Shown: piece after piece, positions 9,223-21,772 of the stretch | Position numbering within the stretch: position 1 is the stretch's first letter | Layout: each line of letters begins with the position of its first letter | Assembly: GCA_023374025.1 (NCBI GenBank) | Contig: SIJG01000030.1 | Coordinates: 1,348,155-1,412,154 of the forward strand | Length of the DNA: 64,000 nt | Direction of reading: 5' to 3' | Source of the DNA: Heterodera schachtii | Lineage: Eukaryota > Nematoda > Chromadorea > Rhabditida > Heteroderidae | Notes under the pieces: generated by a model | Told to the model about the DNA's origin: nothing | Databases searched by the model: none | What the model saw: the letters and a program-made list of their open reading frames with translations, nothing else | Made by a program: the position numbers and the translations under genes

Positions 9223-10970
9223 CATTTCATTCTATCAATGTCTTACTTACTCTATTTGAATGATGTATACACTTATGAAATTTTTATTTCGTGTCGGAAA
9301 AATTATTTTTTTTGAAGGATTTCGTTTCAATAAATAATTCAAAAGTTTTGTGACATACACACATTGCAATGAAATTTTGTTTTTATTAGTTAATTTAAAT
9401 ACTTTTGTCACTTATAATTTCTTTTTATTAGTTATTTTCAAATATTTTTTAGGATTTTCTTATAATTCGATATAATTGAATTATTCCCCATGGTGTGTGC
9501 GTTGAATGTGTAAATGAGCAGACAATCATTTTTATTTCTCGTTTTAACTTTAACTCATATATGAATCATATTTTTATTGGTTTTTTATTTTAATAAAACT
9601 AGGAAATGTAAATTTATATATTTCTCAAACAAAATTTCATTTTGATATTCTTGAATTTTCGTGTTCCTAATTTCCATGATTGCATTTATTATTAATTCAT
9701 TACTTAAGATTGCATTCAATTATTAATTAAACTCGTCATAGTGAAATGATCAGTTTCTTACGTTCATTCTCTTCTCATATGATGTGCGTTAATTTTTTAT
9801 TTTATAAAATAAAAATCGATATGTATAATAGTAAAATTTACAATTTTTTTAGATATTTAAATACAAAAATTTCTGTTTATTTTTGTTGTTATCAATAGTT
9901 AATCTTTTGCATCAGATAAATGTTAAGAGAATTTTTAAATCAAATTTGAAATTTTAAATGAAAACTTAAAAATGTTAAAATAAATAAATTTTATTTTAAT
10001 TTTTTAAATATTTATTTTTATATTGATAGCTTTTTTAATTATTTTACTTTAGGTTTATTTCTTTTTTAATCCATGTAAGTTTTATATTAGTTTGTTTTAT
10101 TTTCTCGTAGATATTTAAGGAGTCAGTTAAAATCTCAAGCAATTGTCGGCTCTTTTCTTCTAATTGTGTTGTCATAATTGAATACCAATTTTCATTTTAT
10201 ATTTATTAACATAATTTCCAACTTATACATTAACTGATTATTGATTATAAACTTTTATTAACACAAAATTTTTTTTATTGGTTTTTACAAAAAATAACGA
10301 AGTTTCGAACTGATAATTATTTGACAGATAATGTCTAGTTTTTATATAAATAATTCAGTTTATTTTTATTTGTAATATTATTATTTAAAATTGTTCTTTA
10401 TTCAAAAATAATTTTTTTTAAATACTGTTGATAAATTATCTTTGACTTTTTGTTTTATTAATTTCTTTACCTTATTCTATTGGTTCTTGTTTCATTTGGC
10501 TCGACTTTTTTTTGTTTAAATTAATAATATTATCAAGAAATCATGCCCAAAAATTTTCGTTTAATTATGGTATTCGTTGTTTTTATGAATTTATAAAAAT
10601 ATTTGAAAAAGTTAAATACTTAAAAAAGTTTCAGTAAATATAAGACTAAAAAAGAAAAAAAAGCAAAATAAAATAAAATAAAAAATTTTAAAAAGAAGAT
10701 TTTCAATTTTTTTAAATAAAGTAATTTATTTATTTTTCCTTTTTTTAGGAAAATTTACTGCTTTCTTTTTTCCTAAATTTTTTCTTTTCTATATAAAATT
10801 TTTTTTTCCTTTTCAAGGAGTTTTTATTTTTGGGTCCTCATGTTTTTATAACATATATTATTTTTATATATTTATTTTCTGTTCTATGATTGATTTAAAA
10901 ATTATTATGGTTTTTTACGCGTAAATTTGTATAAATTTTCTGACTGCTCCAAAGTTCAATCTTTAGGTGT
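9223..10970. other. AT-rich non-coding stretch
   Basis: No gene is supported. The stretch has long A and T runs and a few tiny palindromes only. Confidence 0.6.
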
Positions 10971-10974
10971 GTAT

Positions 10975-11024
10975 TTTCATCTCTCGCCTCTCGTCGCAAA
11001 AAAAAACGAGAGGTGAGAGGCGAA
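10975..11024. repeat. Inverted repeat at the left edge of the tandem array
   Basis: CTCTCGCCTCTCGTCGC is followed by an A-run and a near reverse complement (CGAGAGGTGAGAGGCGAAAG). The phrase GCGAGAGGCGAAAGACGAGA that opens every unit of the array is the same motif, so the array appears to have grown from the terminus of an inverted-repeat element. Confidence 0.6.
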
Positions 11025-14000
11025 AGTTTCAAAATGGCGAGAGGCGAAAGACGAGAGGTGAGAGTTGTCCCACCCCTGATTTGTATCCATGGCCCAAAAA
11101 TAATTTTACCAACTATGCAGCTCAATTTCGATTCTTTTCCTCTGTCGAGAAATGTAATTTTTTAACTTTTGTTATTTTTAATGTGAGAATTGTTTCCCTT
11201 TAGCATATATAAAATTATTTAACTAAATTATTTTTTTCAATTTTAATAATTTATTTCTAAATAGAAAACATCTGTTATAATATTTACAATTTTCTATTTT
11301 ACATGTTACTGTAATCGGATTTGTACTCGTTGCTAGAGGCATATGGTATAATATATTTATTTGTGTTTTTATTAATATATCAGTTCAAAAAATTATGAAT
11401 TTTTGAGTATATAATATTTTAGGTCGAATTCGCTGTTAAATTTTTAATAAAAATATACCCTTTAAATAATTTTCGTTTAATATTGTTTTACATTTTTTTT
11501 CTTTCACAATTGGCTGGCTCTCTCTAATAAAAATAACAAACTAAAAAATAACGAAGAAATAGTAATGTCAATTTTTTAAAATATGCACAAAACAATTTCC
11601 TTAAATTAAGTAATAAGCAAATAAAAAAATAGACATTTATACTTTGTGGACATAATTCTTTTATGAAACCGAATAAATTTCTAACTATTATAGACTGATT
11701 ATTGTAAAATTTCAAAAATAGGTCTTGATTAATATTAGATATATTAATTAAAGTTAATTGTTTTTTGTTTTGTAATAAATCTTGTTCTTGTTGAGCATAT
11801 CATTATATTTTGCGCAAATGCAATAATAACGTAATGTTTTGTAACATGAATTAATTTTTTTATGAAAATAAAGTTTATTGCATTTTTATTATTTGAAATT
11901 TAATTTTTTTCAAATAATGTTCTTATTAATGATGATTATCCAATTTCTGAGGAGTTTGAAAAATAATCCCCCCCCCCCCGTCCCCATTTATCGCCCCGTG
12001 TGGTAAATATAATTTCTATTTATAGAACCATTTTTTCCAAAAAAACAATAGTAAAAAATTCTAAAAAAATGCCAAAATAATGGCGAAAAATACGAAATAA
12101 TGAAGAATAGTGACAAATTTTGTCAAGAAAAAAATTTGAGAGATGAATTTTCGAGAAAATTTACCAATTTTAAGGGTGTATTATTTTTTTTAATTTTAGG
12201 TCAGTCTTAGGAGTGTATTTTTGAAAAAAAATTTTAGGCAGATTCATAGGGGTGTATTTTTAGATTTTCTTGCATTTTTGTTGAGAAATTTTCAAAAAAT
12301 ATCGGAAAAAATATCCTTGGGTTTTTTAATAAAGTTTCAAAATGGCGAGAGGCGAAAGACGAGAGGTGAGAGTTGTCCCACCCCTGATTTGTATCCATGG
12401 CCCAAAATAATTTTACCAACTATGCAGCTCAATTTCGATTCTTTTCCTCTGTCGAGAAATGTAATTTTTTAACTTTTGTTATTTTTAATGTGAGAATTGT
12501 TTCCCTTTAGCATATATAAAATTATTTAACTAAATTATTTTTTTCAATTTTAATAATTTATTTCTAAATAGAAAACATCTGTTATAATATTTACAATTTT
12601 CTATTTTACATGTTACTGTAATCGGATTTGTACTCGTTGCTAGAGGCATATGGTATAATATATTTATTTGTGTTTTTATTAATATATCAGTTCAAAAAAT
12701 TATGAATTTTTGAGTATATAATATTTTAGGTCGAATTCGCTGTTAAATTTTTAATAAAAATATACCCTTTAAATAATTTTCGTTTAATATTGTTTTACAT
12801 TTTTTTTCTTTCACAATTGGCTGGCTCTCTCTAATAAAAATAACAAACTAAAAAATAACGAAGAAATAGTAATGTCAATTTTTTAAAATATGCACAAAAC
12901 AATTTCCTTAAATTAAGTAATAAGCAAATAAAAAAATAGACATTTATACTTTGTGGACATAATTCTTTTATGAAACCGAATAAATTTCTAACTATTATAG
13001 ACTGATTATTGTAAAATTTCAAAAATAGGTCTTGATTAATATTAGATATATTAATTAAAGTTAATTGTTTTTTGTTTTGTAATAAATCTTGTTCTTGTTG
13101 AGCATATCATTATATTTTGCGCAAATGCAATAATAACGTAATGTTTTGTAACATGAATTAATTTTTTTATGAAAATAAAGTTTATTGCATTTTTATTATT
13201 TGAAATTTAATTTTTTTCAAATACTGTTCTTATTAATGATGATTATCCAATTTCTGAGGAGTTTGAAAAATAATCCCCCCCCCCGTCCCCATTTATCGCC
13301 CCGTGTGGTAAATATAATTTCTATTTATAGAACCATTTTTTCCAAAAAAACAATAGTAAAAAATTCTAAAAAAATGCCAAAATAATGGCGAAAAATACGA
13401 AATAATGAAGAATAGTGACAAATTTTGTCAAGAAAAAAATTTGAGAGATGAATTTTCGAGAAAATTTACCAATTTTAAGGGTGTATTATTTTTTTTAATT
13501 TTAGGTCAGTCTTAGGAGTGTATTTTTGAAAAAAATTTTAGGCAGATTCATAGGGGTGTATTTTTAGATTTTCTTGCATTTTTGTTGAGAAATTTTCAAA
13601 AAATATCGGAAAAAATATCCTTGGGTTTTTTAATAAAGTTTCAAAATGGCGAGAGGCGAAAGACGAGAGGTGAGAGTTGTCCCACCCCTGATTTGTATCC
13701 ATGGCCCAAAAATAATTTTACCAACTATGCAGCTCAATTTCGATTCTTTTCCTCTGTCGAGAAATGTAATTTTTTAACTTTTGTTATTTTTAATGTGAGA
13801 ATTGTTTCCCTTTAGCATATATAAAATTATTTAACTAAATTATTTTTTTCAATTTTAATAATTTATTTCTAAATAGAAAACATCTGTTATAATATTTACA
13901 ATTTTCTATTTTACATGTTACTGTAATCGGATTTGTACTCGTTGCTAGAGGCATATGGTATAATATATTTATTTGTGTTTTTATTAATATATCAGTTCAA

Positions 14001-17000
14001 AAAATTATGAATTTTTGAGTATATAATATTTTAGGTCGAATTCGCTGTTAAATTTTTAATAAAAATATACCCTTTAAATAATTTTCGTTTAATATTGTTT
14101 TACATTTTTTTTCTTTCACAATTGGCTGGCTCTCTCTAATAAAAATAACAAACTAAAAAATAACGAAGAAATAGTAATGTCAATTTTTTAAAATATGCAC
14201 AAAACAATTTCCTTAAATTAAGTAATAAGCAAATAAAAAAATAGACATTTATACTTTGTGGACATAATTCTTTTATGAAACCGAATAAATTTCTAACTAT
14301 TATAGACTGATTATTGTAAAATTTCAAAAATAGGTCTTGATTAATATTAGATATATTAATTAAAGTTAATTGTTTTTTGTTTTGTAATAAATCTTGTTCT
14401 TGTTGAGCATATCATTATATTTTGCGCAAATGCAATAATAACGTAATGTTTTGTAACATGAATTAATTTTTTTATGAAAATAAAGTTTATTGCATTTTTA
14501 TTATTTGAAATTTAATTTTTTTCAAATACTGTTCTTATTAATGATGATTATCCAATTTCTGAGGAGTTTGAAAAATAATCCCCCCCCCCCGTCCCCATTT
14601 ATCGCCCCGTGTGGTAAATATAATTTCTATTTATAGAACCATTTTTTCCAAAAAAACAATAGTAAAAAATTCTAAAAAATGCCAAAATAATGGCGAAAAA
14701 TACGAAATAATGAAGAATAGTGACAAATTTTGTCAAGAAAAAAATTTGAGAGATGAATTTTCGAGAAAATTTACCAATTTTAAGGGTGTATTATTTTTTT
14801 AAATTTTAGGTCAGTCTTAGGAGTGTATTTTTGAAAAAAAATTTTAGGCAGATTCATAGGGGTGTATTTTTAGATTTTCTTGCATTTTTGTTGAGAAATT
14901 TTCAAAAAATATCGGAAAAAATATCCTTGGGTTTTTTAATAAAGTTTCAAAATGGCGAGAGGCGAAAGACGAGAGGTGAGAGTTGTCCCACCCCTGATTT
15001 GTATCCATGGCCCAAAAATAATTTTACCAACTATGCAGCTCAATTTCGATTCTTTTCCTCTGTCGAGAAATGTAATTTTTTAACTTTTGTTATTTTTAAT
15101 GTGAGAATTGTTTCCCTTTAGCATATATAAAATTATTTAACTAAATTATTTTTTTCAATTTTAATAATTTATTTCTAAATAGAAAACATCTGTTATAATA
15201 TTTACAATTTTCTATTTTACATGTTACTGTAATCGGATTTGTACTCGTTGCTAGAGGCATATGGTATAATATATTTATTTGTGTTTTTATTAATATATCA
15301 GTTCAAAAAATTATGAATTTTTGAGTATATAATATTTTAGGTCGAATTCGCTGTTAAATTTTTAATAAAAATATACCCTTTAAATAATTTTCGTTTAATA
15401 TTGTTTTACATTTTTTTTCTTTCACAATTGGCTGGCTCTCTCTAATAAAAATAACAAACTAAAAAATAACGAAGAAATAGTAATGTCAATTTTTTAAAAT
15501 ATGCACAAAACAATTTCCTTAAATTAAGTAATAAGCAAATAAAAAAATAGACATTTATACTTTGTGGACATAATTCTTTTATGAAACCGAATAAATTTCT
15601 AACTATTATAGACTGATTATTGTAAAATTTCAAAAATAGGTCTTGATTAATATTAGATATATTAATTAAAGTTAATTGTTTTTTGTTTTGTAATAAATCT
15701 TGTTCTTGTTGAGCATATCATTATATTTTGCGCAAATGCAATAATAACGTAATGTTTTGTAACATGAATTAATTTTTTTATGAAAATAAAGTTTATTGCA
15801 TTTTTATTATTTGAAATTTAATTTTTTTCAAATACTGTTCTTATTAATGATGATTATCCAATTTCTGAGGAGTTTGAAAAATAATCCCCCCCCCGTCCCC
15901 ATTTATCGCCCCGTGTGGTAAATATAATTTCTATTTATAGAACCATTTTTTCCAAAAAAACAATAGTAAAAAATTCTAAAAAAATGCCAAAATAATGGCG
16001 AAAAATACGAAATAATGAAGAATAGTGACAAATTTTGTCAAGAAAAAAATTTGAGAGATGAATTTTCGAGAAAATTTACCAATTTTAAGGGTGTATTATT
16101 TTTTTTAATTTTAGGTCAGTCTTAGGAGTGTATTTTTGAAAAAAAATTTTAGGCAGATTCATAGGGGTGTATTTTTAGATTTTCTTGCATTTTTGTTGAG
16201 AAATTTTCAAAAAATATCGGAAAAAATATCCTTGGGTTTTTTAATAAAGTTTCAAAATGGCGAGAGGCGAAAGACGAGAGGTGAGAGTTGTCCCACCCCT
16301 GATTTGTATCCATGGCCCAAAAATAATTTTACCAACTATGCAGCTCAATTTCGATTCTTTTCCTCTGTCGAGAAATGTAATTTTTTAACTTTTGTTATTT
16401 TTAATGTGAGAATTGTTTCCCTTTAGCATATATAAAATTATTTAACTAAATTATTTTTTTCAATTTTAATAATTTATTTCTAATAGAAAACATCTGTTAT
16501 AATATTTACAATTTTCTATTTTACATGTTACTGTAATCGGATTTGTACTCGTTGCTAGAGGCATATGGTATAATATATTTATTTGTGTTTTTATTAATAT
16601 ATCAGTTCAAAAAATTATGAATTTTTGAGTATATAATATTTTAGGTCGAATTCGCTGTTAAATTTTTAATAAAAATATACCCTTTAAATAATTTTCGTTT
16701 AATATTGTTTTACATTTTTTTTCTTTCACAATTGGCTGGCTCTCTCTAATAAAAATAACAAACTAAAAAATAACGAAGAAATAGTAATGTCAATTTTTTA
16801 AAATATGCACAAAACAATTTCCTTAAATTAAGTAATAAGCAAATAAAAAAATAGACATTTATACTTTGTGGACATAATTCTTTTATGAAACCGAATAAAT
16901 TTCTAACTATTATAGACTGATTATTGTAAAATTTCAAAAATAGGTCTTGATTAATATTAGATATATTAATTAAAGTTAATTGTTTTTTGTTTTGTAATAA

Positions 17001-18860
17001 ATCTTGTTCTTGTTGAGCATATCATTATATTTTGCGCAAATGCAATAATAACGTAATGTTTTGTAACATGAATTAATTTTTTTATGAAAATAAAGTTTAT
17101 TGCATTTTATTATTTGAAATTTAATTTTTTTCAAATACTGTTCTTATTAATGATGATTATCCAATTTCTGAGGAGTTTGAAAAATAATCCCCCCCCCCCC
17201 CCCGTCCCCATTTATCGCCCCGTGTGGTAAATATAATTTCTATTTATAGAACCATTTTTTCCAAAAAAACAATAGTAAAAAATTCTAAAAAAATGCCAAA
17301 ATAATGGCGAAAAATACGAAATAATGAAGAATAGTGACAAATTTTGTCAAGAAAAAAATTTGAGAGATGAATTTTCGAGAAAATTTACCAATTTTAAGGG
17401 TGTATTATTTTTTTTAATTTTAGGTCAGTCTTAGGAGTGTATTTTTGAAAAAAAATTTTAGGCAGATTCATAGGGGTGTATTTTTAGATTTTCTTGCATT
17501 TTTGTTGAGAAATTTTCAAAAAATATCGGAAAAAATATCCTTGGGTTTTTTAATAAAGTTTCAAAATGGCGAGAGGCGAAAGACGAGAGGTGAGAGTTGT
17601 CCCACCCCTGATTTGTATCCATGGCCCAAAAATAATTTTACCAACTATGCAGCTCAATTTCGATTCTTTTCCTCTGTCGAGAAATGTAATTTTTTAACTT
17701 TTGTTATTTTTAATGTGAGAATTGTTTCCCTTTAGCATATATAAAATTATTTAACTAAATTATTTTTTTCAATTTTAATAATTTATTTCTAAATAGAAAA
17801 CATCTGTTATAATATTTACAATTTTCTATTTTACATGTTACTGTAATCGGATTTGTACTCGTTGCTAGAGGCATATGGTATAATATATTTATTTGTGTTT
17901 TTATTAATATATCAGTTCAAAAAATTATGAATTTTTGAGTATATAATATTTTAGGTCGAATTCGCTGTTAAATTTTTAATAAAAATATACCCTTTAAATA
18001 ATTTTCGTTTAATATTGTTTTACATTTTTTTTCTTTCACAATTGGCTGGCTCTCTCTAATAAAAATAACAAACTAAAAAATAACGAAGAAATAGTAATGT
18101 CAATTTTTTAAAATATGCACAAAACAATTTCCTTAAATTAAGTAATAAGCAAATAAAAAAATAGACATTTATACTTTGTGGACATAATTCTTTTATGAAA
18201 CCGAATAAATTTCTAACTATTATAGACTGATTATTGTAAAATTTCAAAAATAGGTCTTGATTAATATTAGATATATTAATTAAAGTTAATTGTTTTTTGT
18301 TTTGTAATAAATCTTGTTCTTGTTGAGCATATCATTATATTTTGCGCAAATGCAATAATAACGTAATGTTTTGTAACATGAATTAATTTTTTATGAAAAT
18401 AAAGTTTATTGCATTTTTATTATTTGAAATTTAATTTTTTTCAAATACTGTTCTTATTAATGATGATTATCCAATTTCTGAGGAGTTTGAAAAATAATCC
18501 CCCCCCCCCCGTCCCCATTTATCGCCCCGTGTGGTAAATATAATTTCTATTTATAGAACCATTTTTTCCAAAAAAACAATAGTAAAAAATTCTAAAAAAA
18601 TGCCAAAATAATGGCGAAAAATACGAAATAATGAAGAATAGTGACAAATTTTGTCAAGAAAAAAATTTGAGAGATGAATTTTCGAGAAAATTTACCAATT
18701 TTAAGGGTGTATTATTTTTTTTAATTTTAGGTCAGTCTTAGGAGTGTATTTTTGAAAAAAATTTTAGGCAGATTCATAGGGGTGTATTTTTAGATTTTCT
18801 TGCATTTTTGTTGAGAAATTTTCAAAAAATATCGGAAAAAATATCCTTGGGTTTTTTAAT
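11025..18860. repeat. Six tandem copies of a 1306-bp unit
   Basis: Units begin at about 11025, 12333, 13639, 14944, 16250 and 17559 (AAGTTTCAAAATGGCG) and are nearly identical. Differences are mainly in homopolymers: the C-run before GTCCCC is 11, 10, 11, 9, 15 and 12 long in the six copies. Each unit contains a hAT-like terminus (on the minus strand CAGGGGTGGGACAACTC) and three diverged copies of the TTAGGGGTGTATTTTT core. Each also carries AATAGTGACAAATTTTG phrase DNA like that at 2.3-2.8 kb. The same 63- and 96-codon frames recur in most copies simply because the units are identical; nothing suggests they are proteins. Confidence 0.95.
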
Positions 18861-19164
18861 ATTTTTAAAATATTTTAAGGATTTTAGAATTTCATCTAAA
18901 ATTCTGGAATTCTTTAACAAAAATTAAATAAAAAAATTTTTTTTGACGCGATGACAGTAATTTTCAAAAGTAAATCACCAATTTTCCCAAAATAAGCATC
19001 AAAAAAGCACAAAAAACTAGGTAGAAAATTTTAAAAGTCAAAAATTTTTGTTAAGGAAATAAATAAAAAAATTTTTGAAATTAATTTGTATTTTTCAGAA
19101 ATTTTTGGATCGAATAAAATCGGCTCCCGCATACTATATCACATCAATTCATCGCATGTACGTT
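18861..19164. other. AT-rich non-coding stretch after the array
   Basis: The array similarity stops abruptly at 18860. No gene or clear element is seen before the nested repeats begin. Confidence 0.5.
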
Positions 19165-19331
19165 CAAATTCATCGTATCATCGCATCTACGATGCGATCG
19201 TCACATCTCATGTAAAATCGTCTGCGGCAGACGATTATTTGTACGATGTGTCGTATGTTCGTTCAAATTAAAACATTCCTACATACGACGAGACGAGCTC
19301 ATCATACGATGAGCTTCCCTCTATGAAAATC

Positions 19332-19339
19332 GTACGTAG
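19332..19339. repeat. Target site duplication GTACGTAG, left copy
   Basis: The 8-bp sequence GTACGTAG is present immediately before the element at 19340 and again immediately after its end (20415-20422). Eight-base duplications are characteristic of hAT transposition. Confidence 0.85.
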
Positions 19340-20414
19340 CAGGGATGTGCCGAGCCAGACAAAATCCGATTCCGATTAAATCGCCGATTCCGATTATGGC
19401 CAAAAATCCGATACGGTTTTAAAACCGATTACGATTATGGCCCAAAATCCGATTAATTGCGATTCCGATTACGATTCCGATTTTTTTTAAATAATTTTTT
19501 CCCAAAAATTTTGTTCATAATCAAAAATTTTTGCTAAATAACAAAAAACTTGATTATATCGGTGAGAATTAATCCGGCAATGCTTTGTGAGAAAAATTTA
19601 ATTTCAGTCATTATTAGGGTTGTAAATTATATGGACTATAAAAAGGCAAATATGGACATAAAATATGGACTAAAAAAGACCGAAATATGGACTAAAAAGC
19701 TCAAAAATGGCCAAATATGGACCAAAATATGGACTAAAAACTGCCAAAATATGTGTTTTAAAACTAAAACCCTCAAAAGTTCCAAAAAAGATGTGTATAT
19801 TCAATATTTGCTTAAATAAACATAAAAAACAATAAATAACCCAAAAAATGAATTTAAAACTTAAAAAGGCAAATTTTTTTTATTGTCGTCCATCGTAAAA
19901 AAATATTTCCAAGTTTGTCAAAATTTCAAAGAAATTCTCATTTAAAAAAAATGAAAGGTTCACAAAAATGGCAAAAATATTTATTAAAAATGACAACGAA
20001 AAGTCAAATTCACAAAAATGGAGAAATATGCATTTATTCCCAAAAACCCCCAAAATATGGATTTACATGGACTAAAAACCTTCACCAAATCAAAAAATTT
20101 TAATGCAGAAATGCTATTATTGAGCCCCTTTCTTCATAGCATATGCGCAGAAAAAATATGTTAATCCATATAATTTACAACCCTAGTCATTATATTAAAA
20201 TAAGATTAAAACATTCGTTTCAGAAAACATTTTTTTTTCAAAATTCATTGGTATTCTCGCTAAAAAAAATTCCTTCAAAAGGTCAATTCTTAGGGGTGTA
20301 ATAATCGGATTTCAAGGCAAAATCCGATTACGATTATCCGATTCCGATTATGGCCCAAAATCCGATTAATTGCGATTCCGATTACGATTACGATTCCGAT
20401 TCGGCACATCCCTG
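19340..20414. mobile_element. hAT-type non-autonomous element (middle of the nest)
   Basis: Termini are CAGGGATGTGCCGA and its inverted copy TCGGCACATCCCTG. The perfect 8-bp target duplication GTACGTAG and the CAGGGATG ends match the hAT superfamily. The subterminal regions are filled with variants of ATCCGATTCCGATTACG, and the TTCTTAGGGGTGTA core is at about 20284. No transposase is encoded. It is itself interrupted by the element at 19615-20185. Confidence 0.85.
19615..20185. mobile_element. hAT-type non-autonomous element (innermost)
   Basis: Termini are TAGGGTTGTAAATTATATGG and its inverted copy ending CAACCCTA. It is flanked by a perfect 8-bp target duplication, GTCATTAT (19607-19614 and 20186-20193). 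The interior repeats the phrase AATATGGACTAAAAA. The 89-codon frame overlapping it is repeat DNA. Being wholly inside the middle element, it is the youngest of the three. Confidence 0.88.
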
Positions 20415-20422
20415 GTACGTAG
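20415..20422. repeat. Target site duplication GTACGTAG, right copy
   Basis: Exact repeat of 19332-19339, directly after the CATCCCTG end of the middle element. Confidence 0.85.
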
Positions 20423-21039
20423 ACATACGTGGAAGGAACCAGCGATTTTCTTACATCGTATGTAGGAAAAAAATTCGTAAAAAATTCGGGAGACCCTCAA
20501 ATAAATAAATTTATATATTTCTTATAGATTAAAGTCTCAGCTATTTTGTCATATAAATTTAAATTTTTATTACCACTAAAAGCCAGCCAAATTATTAAAA
20601 ACATAAAAGTATCAGTGGATTTAATTTTAATTATTTATGGCATGACTTTAACATTTTAATGCTCATCGTGTGCCCTCGTCGTATCAAATCATCACATCTT
20701 ATCCATGAAATTAATTTGAACAGCCATACGATCGTATGATGGGAACATACGATTGGGTCATCGTACGATCTCGTCGTATGATGAGCTGCAAACGACTGCT
20801 CATCATACGACGAAAGTCTTTAATTTGAACACGCATATGATCATCGTATCATCGCATCGTTGATACGATGCTAATTTGAATAGGCCCCTGACCGCACGTT
20901 TTTTCCTGTATCTGTGTTACAAAATGATGGCTTTTTGTGTTAACAAAATTTCACTAACAATCAAATTTTCGTTAGTTAAATCTACTAATGAAAATCACTA
21001 AAAATATGTTTTCCTTGTAATTTATGAATTGCTAGTTTT

Positions 21040-21250
21040 TGTTCGAATTCGGGTTCGGATTAGTGTCGTATTCGTGATCAGCGCCCCAAAATTACCGTAG
21101 AAACGAATTTTTTTTGAAAATTTCGGGCGGGGGGGGTCAAAAAACCGAAAAGTACCAAAATTTAGAGTCCACTTCGTTTCGGCGCTCACGTTTCGACGCC
21201 CACGGCGCCAGCATGTTTTCCGCTATAGCTTTTTTCTTTGACATTCAAAT
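21040..21250. repeat. Dispersed repeat fragments (GATCAGCGCCCC family)
   Basis: It contains TATTCGTGATCAGCGCCCC and GTCCACTTCGTTTCGGCGC, phrases also found at 1.4-1.9 kb and in the intronic element near 3530. Only fragments are present, with no complete element boundaries. Confidence 0.45.
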
Positions 21251-21461
21251 CCAAAATTATTGATATCATTCGAAAGCTTAATGTGTTTTAATTAAGAATC
21301 TCACAAAAAATTTTTAGAAATTTTTTAGTAAAAATATTTCGTGGTTGTATTTTATTTTTTGATTCGCAACAACCCTGATACATAACCTGAAAAGGGCGGG
21401 CCAACGCAACTCAAATTTTTTATACTCGTTATGCCAAGGGTTATTATGAACTGGTCGGAAC

Positions 21462-21772
21462 CCGTCAGTTGGGCTCTCACGTTTGGGCCCCACACGTTTG
21501 GGTCCCAGCTCGTTTTTTCACGATAACTTTTTCTTTGGCATCCAATTCCAACAATCTTGGTATCATTCGGAAACTCTTAACGTGCTCTATTAGCCTTACA
21601 AAAAGCCAACAGATTTTCAAGCCTAGAAAAAATTTATGAAGAAAAACTTCAAAAATTTCGACTTTTTCGCAATTTCATGTTATAAATTTGGATGACAAAG
21701 AAAAAAGTTATAGAAAGTTATAGTGGAAAAGCATGCTGGGGCCCAAACGTGTGAGGCTCAAGTGAGGGTTTT
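21462..21772. mobile_element. Foldback-type inverted-repeat element
   Basis: The left arm (CACACGTTTGGGTCCCAGC, then a run ending CTTTGGCATCC) is matched in inverse orientation by the right arm (GGATGACAAAGAAAAAAG, then GCTGGGGCCCAAACGTGTGA). The arms are roughly 60-80 bp, with mismatches, around a unique middle of about 150 bp. No gene is inside. Confidence 0.6.

Larger units (their letters stand above)
19165..20885. mobile_element. Outer element of a three-level nest
   Basis: The outer flanks consist of ACGATG/CATCGT-rich subterminal repeats. The left part near 19165 (TTCAAATTCATCGTATCATC) and the reverse complement of the right part near 20880 (TTCAAATTAGCATCGTATC) form diverged inverted termini. 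Inner arms include CGACGAGACGAGCTCATCAT and its near complement around 20780. The element is split at 19339 by another insertion. It has no coding capacity; the 61-codon frame at 19086-19271 is repeat DNA. Confidence 0.6.

Noticed and set aside
7455..9263. 602-codon Ser/Leu/Phe-rich frame
   Set aside because: It exists only because the strand is pure pyrimidine, so stop codons cannot occur; composition and repeats are those of a microsatellite.
11524..18247. A 63-codon minus-strand frame repeated six times and a 78-96-codon plus-strand frame seen in most tandem units
   Set aside because: Identity at DNA level explains their repetition. Changes between units are in homopolymers, and there is no codon pattern, motif or start context.
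11025..18860. CRISPR-like array
   Set aside because: Units are 1.3 kb, with no short repeats separated by unique spacers, in a eukaryotic genome.
19550..20103. Lys-rich frames of 89 and 62 codons
   Set aside because: They are readings of the ATGGACTAAAAA phrase repeats of the innermost hAT-type element.
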